A DNA stretch of 64,000 bases from NCBI GenBank assembly GCA_029891385.1, contig CM057233.1, positions 55,940,063-56,004,062 on the forward strand, in the 5' to 3' direction. The notes beneath the pieces are model-generated. The model searched no databases. It had not been told where the DNA came from and worked only from the letters and a program-made list of their open reading frames with translations. A program made the translations under genes and the position numbers. The DNA comes from Erythroxylum novogranatense. Its lineage: Eukaryota; Streptophyta; Magnoliopsida; Malpighiales; Erythroxylaceae. Positions within the stretch are counted from its first letter, which is position 1; each line of letters starts with the position of its first letter. This document shows positions 55,398 through 64,000 of the stretch, one piece after another.

Positions 55398-58300
55398 TGT
55401 TGGACCCCGAACCTTGAGTGACAATTTGACTATGATCAAGTGGATGAGTTGATTGAAATTAAGTTGAAGATCATGAAATAAAGAGAGAAAGTATGAAAAT
55501 ATGAAAAATTGTGTAATAGTTGACTTTCTGGCCTTTGAAGGTTGACTTTTGATTGAGGCAAAATTTGAGAAAATGATCTACATGAAACTTGTAGATTATG
55601 TTAAGAGATTTTTGTGGACATAAAGTTTGAAATATTTCGATATCGGGAGTGAAAGTTATGATCAGTCAAAGTTTATGTTTGATCGGGGTTGACTTTTATT
55701 ATGATTGAATCTTTGACTGAGAAATTAACCTAGTTAGAGGTTAATTGAGCTTTGATGTTCTTCATGAGAATTGAAGGATTTGTTTTGATCTTTATTTCGA
55801 TATAAAGTATGCAATTTTTCGATCTCGGAAAATTAAGTTATGATTTTTACAAGCTTGTATAGAGAATAGTATCTTTGACCGGAAAATGGACTCCCGTAGG
55901 AGTTGAATTGAGTTTTATGTTCTTCTTGGAAGATTTAGAGCTTCTCTTAAGCTTTCTATAGAGACTAAGTTTGTCAAAATCGGAGTTCGGGATTAAAAGT
56001 TATGAATTTTGGGAGTTTAGAGTGAAAAAAAAAAAAAAAAAGGAAAAAGTTTTAGCGCCCTCGCTAGGCGACGGCTTCCATCTAATGCGGCCGGCGCCCA
56101 TCTGTCGCTCGCTAGGCGACACCTCGCCTGGCGAGGCGGGCGTTCTTGCTCGCCTCATGAGGGCAAGGCTCGCCTCATGTTGTCAGCCTCGCTAGGCGAC
56201 CGCCTCGCCCTAGCGGCGCGTCTCGCCCTCATGACGGCGCCTCGCCCTCATGAGTTAGGCGTCCGTCTGCATCTGACAGCTGCTTGCTTCTTAAATTTTG
56301 ATTTCTTTGTTTTAATCCGACCTTTGCTCACTATTTTGCCTATATCTTTTCCGTCCGACATCCGATTGAGTTGATTCTTTTGCGTTGGATTCCTAAGACA
56401 TTGAATTTCATTTTATAAGAAATTTGTGAACTTTGAGATTAAATTAATGGTGATTAATTTAATCAAAGTGAGTCGGGAAATTTTCGAGCATGATTCAGTG
56501 TTTTGTGAAATTCGGGATCTGTAGAGATCCGATTGAAGCGATTCTTGAGGGAAATAAAGATAAGACAAGGGCTACAAATCATATGAAGACATGAAATGTC
56601 AATTTTGCCCTTAGGACTTTTAATTTTGAATTTAAGTTCGGATTAGGGTGAAATTTTGGATTAGGAACACCTGTGAGTAATTTGAGTATAACTTTTGATC
56701 TGGGAATCGAAATGAGACGATTCTTGTTTTGAATTAAACTAGAGACATAAGGCTACAATTGTTATGAAGACATCGAGTTTCAATTCTGGAACTAAAATGT
56801 GAAATTTTGGACGGAAATAATCGTACATAAGAAATGTGTTAGAATATGGATTTTCCGCCTTTATTTACATACGTAACTTTTGATGTGGTGCTCGGAATTG
56901 GCGCGGTCAGTGGCGTTGGATTCGTATGAGTGAGAGGAACATTTCTCGAGAAGGAAGTTTTGACAAATTCCTTCAAATCGATAGTGCGAATCAAACCGCA
57001 AGTAAGTGTAATTTTAAGTTTTGAATGGAGGGCAAAATGGTCATTTGACCATCAATTAATGAAACACATACAAGAGATGTCGTTTTGGCTTATTAAAAGC
57101 CACGAAAGTGGCTGGAAATTTCCAGAGAAAAGAAGAAGAAATAAGAAGAAGAAAGAAGAGTGGAGTTTCGGGTGATGGAGGAAAAGATGAGAGAGAAAGA
57201 GATTTTTGATTTTTTCTACTTATTTTTTAAGGATTTTGGGATGGTTCCAAGAGAGAAAAAGGTAGAGGAGCATAAGAGCTTCCTAAGGAACCAAAAAAAT
57301 TCGAATTTGGAGGAGAAAAGAGGTAAGAGAAATTGTTCTACTTTGAGATTTTGATTAATTTTCGGTTTAGAATTATGACATATGAGATGGGTTTATGGAT
57401 TGTGGAATTAATTTTGATATATATGCTTTAGGTTGGGTTTAATTTTGGATGAAAAATTGATTAAGGTTTAGGTTAAATTTTATGATTGAGAATTTTGAGA
57501 TATTTTGGTGTAGAATTATAGGAAATATGATGAATTGATGATATATGAAATCAATTTTGAAGAATTGGTATTTTATGGTATTGAATTTGGATAAATTGGT
57601 TTAGGCCAATTTTAAGATTTGGGGATTTTGAAATTGAGGATTTAAATAGTTTGGAATTAATGTGAATTGAGGAATTGTGAGATTAATTTTGAAGAAATTA
57701 TGTTTTATGAGATTGAATTTGGGTGTATTGGTTTAGGTCAATTTTGAAAATTGGGGATTTTCAAAATTGGAGATTGAAATAAGCTTGAATGTAAATGGAA
57801 TTGGTGAATTCCTAAGTTGATTGTGAAAATTAAGTATTTTCGATGTGAAATTTGGATGATTATGGTTTAGGTTTTGGTATTTTGGAAGAGAGAAAGCGAG
57901 GATCAATTGGAGCTTGAAATCAAGTTTCCTAATAATTGAGGTGGGTAGCATATTTATATTTTGATTTGTGAGCATTATGCAATTTTGAAAAATTAAAGAA
58001 AGCAATTTTCAAAAATTGAAGAAAGCAAAATTTTGGATTTTGATACATTATTGTTTTAGTAAGTGTTTGAAAAGAAAGGTTGGTTAATGTTTGAAATTGT
58101 GATTTCCAAAGGATTTCGGAAAAATTATTACAAGTGAATTATGTTTGAAAAGAAAATAGAAATTTCGAAAGTTCATTTTGTTATGTATGCATTGCTAAAT
58201 TATGTAAAGTGCTGAAGTTATTGATTGATTGATTGAGTGATTTAATAGTATGCATTATGTGAATGTGTGGAAAATCAAGAATTTGAAAAGTGCCTTCGGG

Positions 58301-59827
58301 CATTCTGAAATCTCGTTTCGATTATGTGTTATGTGGGTCGGTTAGGTCCTTTGGTGAGTCATTGTTGCCTCTACTTATTAAGCCTTCTCCGGCTGCCCGC
58401 TAGTAGCACGGAGTCTCGATTCGGACTCCCTCACGGCTACTAATCGGACATTATGCGGGAAAGTGTAGTACGTTCTGTTCACGACTGCACATGACCGCTA
58501 CGCGGGAATGTGCAGTACGTTCTGTTTGGACCGAACCAGACCATTCTGATGTGTTATATGTTTTGATTTGTTTATGTGTTCTGCATTCATATTTATGAAA
58601 AATTCAAGAAGTTTTGAAAAATGAGAAAAAAGTGAGATTATTATGAAAAGTTTGAAAAATATGAAAAAAAAAATGGGTTTGAGGAAATTGTTTGAAAAAT
58701 TATAAAGTTTGAAAAAAATTCGCCCTTTTTGGCAAAAAGAGTATTAAAAATGATTTCGGCTTATTTATCAGTTTATAAATGTGTTATCCACGAGCTTTCG
58801 AGCTCACCCCCCTTTCATCCCCATCTCCAGGTTTCGAGCAGGAGATCGGATGAAAGAATGTGAACATCGATTCAACGGTTTGTGCTTTTGAAATTTGCAT
58901 GAGTTAGTTTTGAGTAATCTGAAATTTGAGTATGGAAATGTTTATGGTTTAAGATAGATTTGAAAGAAAGTGTATTTGTGTATAAAGTTGAGTATTGTGA
59001 ATGAATGAGAAATTTGTTTATGAAATTATGAATAATTTGGAATATATATGTATGGTGATTTGGGAATTTGATCGAGTTATGAGATTGGTATGTTGATTTG
59101 AGAATTATGGAAGTGTTAGGTTTAAATGTGCGTTTACTTTGGTGTTGGATTCGGACGGGAGTGTCCGATGATTTTGAGTGTATTTGGGATTATAGAAGTG
59201 TTTTGAACCTTGCGAGTTTGGGTTAGGATAAAGGCGGCCGTTATCTTGAAATTTCGATAAAATCTGGGATAAAAATGGAATTTGAGATTTGTATGGATGA
59301 ATAAGAATTTGTATGATTGTTGAGTTTCGGGTTTAAGAATGAAATTTCCTATGGGAAATTATATGGATGTGATTGATGTAAGAAATGAGAATAAGAAAGA
59401 AAAAAAAAATTTCATAACGGATTTTGGAACGTCTTAGAATTCCCAACGCGATTCTGTTTCCTGTTCTTTGCTTAGTCACGGATGTCGGAAAGTGTTTCAG
59501 TTTACATTGATTGTTGCGCTTACTTTGTTTTCTATCCGAATTCGATTTGTGATTCGTATTCGATTATTTCGCTTCGCTATATTCGATTGAATCTGTTGGT
59601 TTGCTTCCGCTTGCATTTGCTTCCGCTTATTACTTTGGTTTGTTAAACTCGCATTTTGTTTTCGATTCGACAATTTCTGCTTTCCTTCGTTTCCGTTTGC
59701 TTCGTTTTCCGTTCTGCTTATGTCGTTGGGTCTCGGTAACGGGATCCAACAGCTATGGTATCAAAGCATAGAGTGAAAGTCTTACGTATTTTCGGTTGGG
59801 ATCCGGTTCCCGGATCGGGTCCCAACA
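55398..59827 (+). repeat. Gypsy-5 3' LTR
   Basis: Partner of 50369-54762, same landmarks: poly(A) 56025-56041, also 17 bases, GC-rich block 56055-56280, conserved word 58380-58401, and internal pseudo-PBS 59756-59767. It ends CCCAACA directly before the TSD AGTTC. Confidence 0.94.
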
Positions 59828-59832
59828 AGTTC

Positions 59833-60261
59833 TCCTAAATTAGCTCACTAAAACGACGGTGACGAAGGGTTTAATTTACTCTTTCGTAAATCGCGACTCG
59901 TAGGAACTCGCCATGCGTAATGTAACAAAATGCGAATATTAGTCGCGACGAATGTATGAACTCGTTGCGACGAACGATGAACTCGTTGCGACGAATGATG
60001 AACTTGTCGCAGCCAAGAATCACAGCAAAGCACAATAACTCGAAATTAGGCACAATAAACAGGAACAATCAAACTAAACACTTAAAGCAAAACAGAATTA
60101 AGCTCACCAAACAGAATTAACACTAAAAAGATAGAAGCAAACAGAATAAAACAAAATTATTAAATGCAAAACAGAATGCAAACAACAAAACTATAATGTA
60201 AAACAAATACTTGGCTAACCTAGAAAACCAATTACTTTGGTCCCCGACAACGGCGCAAATT
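59833..60261 (-). other. Athila-like leader and primer binding site
   Basis: The minus-strand leader has A/T-rich sequence and three direct GTTGCGACGAAC/T-type words at 59941-59996. The PBS next to the LTR reads GCGCCGTTGTCGGGGACC on the minus strand (60240-60257). That corresponds to the TGGCGCCGTTGYCGGGGA PBS of Athila and Tat elements with one G missing. Confidence 0.8.
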
Positions 60262-61736
60262 TGATCGCGGGTTATCGTTCAATCCGAAGATTGATCCTTG
60301 GAAACCGGTCAAAATCAATTTATACCAAGAATTGCAACACAGGGTGCAACCTCGAATGCCCACTCTCAAGGAACGATGTAGCGTTGATCTTAAGACTAGC
60401 CTAGTCTAATGATGCATGTAATTAAAGCAATTAAAGGGGGGTTTTGGCTTGATCTTTAAAATTAAAGAAAGCTAAGTATGAAATAAATATTTTTGGGACT
60501 TTTAAAAGGCAAGACAATTTGAAATAATTAAGATTGAAAACAATTAACTAAAGTTCTCCTGAAAATGTGGCTCGGGTCATCATCGTTCAAAATAAATGTC
60601 GGGGTTTGAAATCCACTAAGTTTCGAAAACATAACCTTAATAACTCGTTAAGTCCAAGAATTTAATTAATCAACTCGATTAATTAAATCTTGTTAAAACC
60701 CTTAGTGTATGGTATGAAACGATTTATGCAATAAATCAATCAGATAATAATACAACCAACTTCACCAAACACAACTAGGCAGATTAGATTAATTAATGCA
60801 AAATCTGACTGATATACATGAGACTTCATGTATTCAGGCACAATATTCAACACAAACCAATCCTTAACATAGATCAAAGTTTAACATCCTACTAAACTAT
60901 AGCAAGATTCATTCGGTCATACAATGCAATCTCCAACTCGGAGTTGTTACAAAATACGGCAAATCCAAAACGATCGATTACCCTTGAAGCTCATGGAACT
61001 CAAACCGTTGCTACATCTTGGAGATCCAACGCCTAGCCACGCATGATGCCGGGTGAGTCCATCATCGTTGGAATATCACCTCGGTCCATGACTCCAACGA
61101 CGAACAGATTGAGAATGGGTGCGACGAATGATGGAAGAGATGAAGATGATGATGGTGGGCGTAAATGCGGAGGTGGCGCCAATCTGCAAATCGAGAGAAA
61201 CAAAACTATTAGAAAAAGAGAAGGCGAAGGATGGAGAGCTACCTCGAATGCGGCCGTCCTCTTTAACCTAAAATGGAAGGTTTTATAGGAGTATGGCGGC
61301 CGGGTCGAACAAAGGATAATTTTGCTATTTAAGGTCGGGGTATTCGACATTAAATCGCGAATAATGAATAAAGTTAAATCGCGATGAATGAAAATGGTCA
61401 CTCGTCGTGACGAATTAATTTATATAAAATTAATTTGTCGCGACGAATGGGAGTGTTGGTTCGTCCCTACGAATGGATGGCTTCTCACGACGTGTTGACT
61501 TTCTCTTGTTGACTCCAATTATTCCTACAAAATACAACACATTTGTAGTATAATTGTCCCAATAAAAGTTATACAGAAATTAATATCAAATGACAATAAA
61601 ATATTGACAATGTGCAAATTATAAAAGCTCGATATGAGGAACCAATTTAAGCACAAAAATCATGAATTAGGAGTCAACAAGTGCATAATTACTTAAGAAA
61701 ACAGGGCCAATTTATAGTATAAATTTGGCTCAATCA
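60262..61736 (-). repeat. Athila-like 5' LTR
   Basis: In plus orientation TGATCGCGGGTTATCG...GGCTCAATCA, partner of 31266-32750. It is followed by the TSD GATAT (61737-61741). Confidence 0.94.
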
Positions 61737-61741
61737 GATAT

Positions 61742-62609
61742 CTTGGTGTATTCCAAGAGTGATGAGCAGCATTTGAGGATCGCTTTGGCGACTTTGAGGA
61801 GGCATGAGTTCTATGCCAAATTTGATAAATGCGAATTTTGGCTGAGGGAGGTGTCATTTCTTGGACATGTGATCCCAGAGCAAGGAGTTCATGTGGATCC
61901 AAAGAAGATAGAAGTTGTGGTGAATTGGGAAGCACCGAAGAGTGTAGCAGAGGTGAGGAGTTTTCTGGGTTTGGCAGGCTATTACGGGAGATTTGTGGAG
62001 GGATTCTCCATGATAGCCGCTCCGATGACAAAGTTGTTGAGGAAAAATCAAAAGTTTGTTTGGGGTGATGAGTGTCAGAGGAGCTTCGAGGAGCTCAAGC
62101 GCAGATTGACGAGTGCCCCGATTATGATGTTGCCTTCGAGTGATGAAGGTTATACTGTGTACAGTGACGCATCGAGGAAGAGTCTTGGTTGTGTTTTGAT
62201 GCAGGGAGATCGGGTGATTGCATATGCTTCGAGGCAGTTGAAGCCTTATGAGCTGAATTATCCGACGCATGATTTGGAATTAGCAGCTGTGATCTTTGCC
62301 TTGAAGATTTGGCGGCATTATCTGTATGGGGTTCAGACGAGGATTTTTACCGATCACAAGAGTCTTAAGTATTTGTTGAGCCAGAAGGAGTTGAATTTGA
62401 GGCAGAGAAGGTGGATTGAGTTACTCAAGGATTATGATCTGTTGATTGAGTATTATCCGGGCAAGGCCAATGTATTGACGGATGCCTTGAGTAGGAAGTC
62501 TTCGATTGCTTATGTTCGGACGGTTTATCTTCCTTTATTGGAAGAGATGGCCAAGCTTAAGATAAGCTTGAAGCAGGAGGAGTCGGATTGCCTTCTAGCT
62601 AATTTCTGA
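61742..62609 (+). CDS. Gypsy-1 reverse transcriptase 3' part and RNase H
   Basis: Resumes exactly where 31260 stopped: [40 protein letters not shown] (RT connection), [20 protein letters not shown], then RNase H with [40 protein letters not shown] and [20 protein letters not shown], containing the acidic catalytic residues (SDAS, DLELAAV, TDHKSL). The segment is open for 290 codons without a stop. In an intact element it would convert RNA to cDNA. It starts in the middle of a domain, so it is a gene fragment, not a complete CDS. The open frame begins at 61725 inside the Athila LTR by chance. Confidence 0.95.
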
Positions 62610-63642
62610 GTGAGGCTGATACTCAAGGAAAAAGTGAGGGAATTACAGGCTCAAGATGCAGATTTGAGTAAGCTTCGAGATGAAATTCGAAATGGCAAGG
62701 TTTCTGAGATAGATGTGAGGGATGATGGGCTTATGACAGTGGGGAACAGGTTGTGTATCCCAAATGTGCAGGAGGTTAAGGCTGAGATAATGAATGAGGC
62801 ACACAATGCGCCTTATGCCATGCATCCAGGTAGCACCAGGATGTATTGAGATATGAAAGAGCATTTTTGGTGGAAGGGCATGAAGAGAGATATAGCAGAG
62901 TTTGTCAGTAAGTGTCTAGTATGTCAATAAGTCAAGGCTGAACACCAGGCACCTTCGGGTAAGTTGAGACCATTGGCTATTCCGGAGTGGAAGTGGCAAA
63001 GGGTGACTATGGACTTTTTGATGGGTTTGCCCAGGACAAGTAGGAAGCACGATGCTATTTGGGTGATTGTGGATAGGTTGACTAAGTCAGCTCACTTTTT
63101 AGAGATCAAGCAGACTGATTCTTTGCATGTGTTAACAAAGAAGTACATTGATGAGATAGTGAGATTGCATGGGATTCCGGATTCGATTGTGTCCGACAGA
63201 GATCCTCGGTTTATTTTGAGGTTTTAGGGTAGTTTGCAGGAAGCTTTGGGTACTAAGTTGAATTTTAGTACTGCGTTTCACCCTCAGACGGATGGTCAAT
63301 CTGAGAGGACCATTTGGACTCTTAAGGGGATGCTTCGGGCTTGTGTGATAGATTTTTGAGGAGTATGGGATGAGCATTTGCCGTTGGTCGAATTTGCTTA
63401 CAATAATTCGTACCATTCGAGCATTCAGATGGCTCCATATGAGGCATTGTATGGGCAGAGATGTAGGACTCTGATTTGTTGGGATGAAGAAGGAGAGAGG
63501 CAATTGGAAGGACCAAAATTGATTCAGACGACAGTTGAGAAAATCAATTTGGTTAAACAGCGGCTTAAGGCAGCACAGGATAGGATGAAGAGTTATGTTG
63601 ATGCTCACCGAAAAGAGATGGATTATGAAGTCGGTGAAAAAG
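62610..63642 (+). pseudogene. Gypsy-1 integrase, with stops, truncated by an antisense LTR
   Basis: Order: linker (VRELQAQDADLSKLRDEIRN), HHCC finger (NEAHNAPYAMHPGSTRMY, stop, then HFWWKGMKRDIAEFVSKCLV, CQ, stop), and a core starting WKWQRVTMDFLMGLPRTSRK (first Asp). Next comes GIPDSIVSDRDPRFILRF (second Asp), stop, then [18 protein letters not shown] (catalytic Glu in SERT), stop, VWDEHLPLVEFAYNNSYHSS and ALYGQRCRTLICWDE. The C-terminal part ends MDYEVGEKV at 63642. Stops at 62848, 62926, 63226 and 63357 stand at positions where relatives have Gln or Trp. Confidence 0.92.
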
Positions 63643-64000
63643 TGTTGGGCCCGGGCCCCAGATCCCCAAATCCCGAGGCAGCCCCTCGGATCGCGCCCGT
63701 GTCGAGCTCCTAAACCGTTGACCCGATCCCAACATTTATACATAACCATAATGGCGAGTCACATAACAGACATACATATACAAAATGATCATTCGCTACA
63801 CATACATTGCCATAACATTAGCAGCTACGAATTTAAGACCCCGTAATCATGGGGATTTCATACGTTTGCAAATTTAAAGACATTCATCAAGTATCCTCCA
63901 TTGTAGCAAAATACAAAATGAAATTCAAATCCAAAATACATGAAATATGTTCCATGAGAGTATGCTCGGAGGGCCCAAACAAAATACGAACTTATAAAAA
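63643..64000 (-). repeat. Partial antisense LTR of a Gypsy-1-related element
   Basis: Integrase sequence stops at GAAAAAG and TGTTGGGCCCGGGCCCC begins. Reverse-complemented, the segment resembles the last part of the Gypsy-1 LTR: ATGTTGGGATCGGGTC (18988-19003) is found exactly at 63722-63737 on the minus strand, and TTCATTTTGTATT is shared as well. It therefore looks like the 3' end of an LTR in minus orientation, probably the 3' LTR of a minus-strand element. The window ends inside it. The short pieces at 63595-63846 are not genes. Confidence 0.7.

Larger units (their letters stand above)
50369..59827 (+). mobile_element. Gypsy-5: giant-LTR, nearly coreless Gypsy element
   Basis: LTRs of about 4.39 kb (50369-54762) and 4.43 kb (55398-59827) flank an interior of only 635 bases. 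The TSD AGTTC is perfect. PBS and PPT are present, so the element has all cis signals for replication but no coding capacity. The last internal bases keep GAATTTCGAGGACGAAATTC before the PPT, the relic of a Tekay/Del-type pol end. That indicates derivation from an autonomous element by deletion of gag-pol. It interrupts the Athila-like leader just before gag. Confidence 0.95.
31266..61736 (-). mobile_element. Athila-like Gypsy element lacking RT-RH-IN, minus strand, split by two insertions
   Basis: Read on the minus strand: 5' LTR 61736-60262, PBS next to 60261, leader, gag (50353-48790), protease (48759-47633), env-like ORF (47463-45975, continuing 34368-34163), PPT and 3' LTR (32750-31266). 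LTR ends are TGAT...ATCA and the TSD GATAT is perfect. Removing Gypsy-4 and Gypsy-5 leaves about 9.4 kb. The gag, protease and env-like ORFs have Athila character, but no RT, RNase H or integrase motif was found between protease and env. The element therefore depended on another for replication. Confidence 0.88.
16864..63642 (+). mobile_element. Gypsy-1: Ty3/gypsy LTR retrotransposon split by two insertions, 3' end outside window
   Basis: The 5' LTR is 16864-19071 and the PBS 19076-19090. Gag continues to 20275, resumes at 29932 after Copia-2, and pol runs to 31260. It resumes at 61742 after the Athila-like element and reaches 63642 in the integrase C-terminus, where an antisense LTR begins. 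Removing the two insertions leaves about 6.65 kb in a gypsy order: gag, protease, RT, RNase H, integrase. Many Gln and Trp codons have become stops, so it is dead. Its orientation, PBS and VFIDD motif fit the Tekay/Del-type plant Gypsy lineages, but the lineage was judged by eye only. Confidence 0.9.

Overview
The window reads as plant nuclear heterochromatin, probably from an eudicot. It is AT-rich, made almost entirely of retrotransposons nested in one another, and has no intact host gene, rRNA or tRNA. All five main elements use plant LTR-element hallmarks: PBSs complementary to initiator-tRNA-Met (TGGTATCARAGC) or of the GCGCCGTTGTCGGGG type, TG...CA LTR ends, 5-bp target-site duplications (TSDs), and plant Copia, Gypsy and Athila-type domains.

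Layout. 1-2282: tail of a broken LINE (RT C-terminus and zf-RVT). 2283-12026: a plus-strand Copia element (Copia-1) with two ~1.86-kb LTRs and a frameshifted gag-pol. 12027-15717: non-LTR DNA ending in a CACTA-like terminus and holding fragments of a captured host gene. 15718-16863: featureless AT-rich DNA. 16864-63642: a plus-strand Gypsy element (Gypsy-1) cut open twice. First, a minus-strand Copia (Copia-2, 20281-29926, TSD TGCGG) sits in its gag just before the zinc knuckle. Second, a minus-strand Athila-like element (31266-61736, TSD GATAT) sits in its RT just after the FIDD catalytic motif.

The Athila-like element is itself split by two plus-strand giant-LTR elements. Gypsy-4 (34369-~45974, LTRs ~4.06 kb, non-coding interior) lies in the env-like ORF. 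Gypsy-5 (50369-59827, LTRs ~4.4 kb, interior only 635 bp, TSD AGTTC) lies about 10 bp upstream of the gag ATG. At 63643 Gypsy-1 integrase is broken again by an antisense LTR of a related family that runs off the window. Nesting is therefore three levels deep and the insertion order is readable: Gypsy-1, then Athila-like and Copia-2, then Gypsy-4 and Gypsy-5.

Signals beyond ordinary annotation. (1) Several unrelated families carry clusters of short CG-centred palindromic or self-complementary words: AAGTCGACTT in the Copias, TCGTCGCGACGA in the Athila-like element, GCCTCGCTAGGCGA-type units in Gypsy-5 and a GTCGCGGCGTC block in Gypsy-1. (2) LTR pairs differ mainly at CAG, CTG and CCG sites, one copy reading CG; this looks like methylation-linked base-calling error rather than evolution. 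(3) Gypsy-5 LTRs contain a captured second 'LTR end plus PBS' 76 bp inside the real one. (4) A ~22-nt word is conserved between the otherwise different Gypsy-1 and Gypsy-5 LTRs. (5) The Athila-like element keeps gag, protease and env-like ORFs but no RT, RNase H or integrase.
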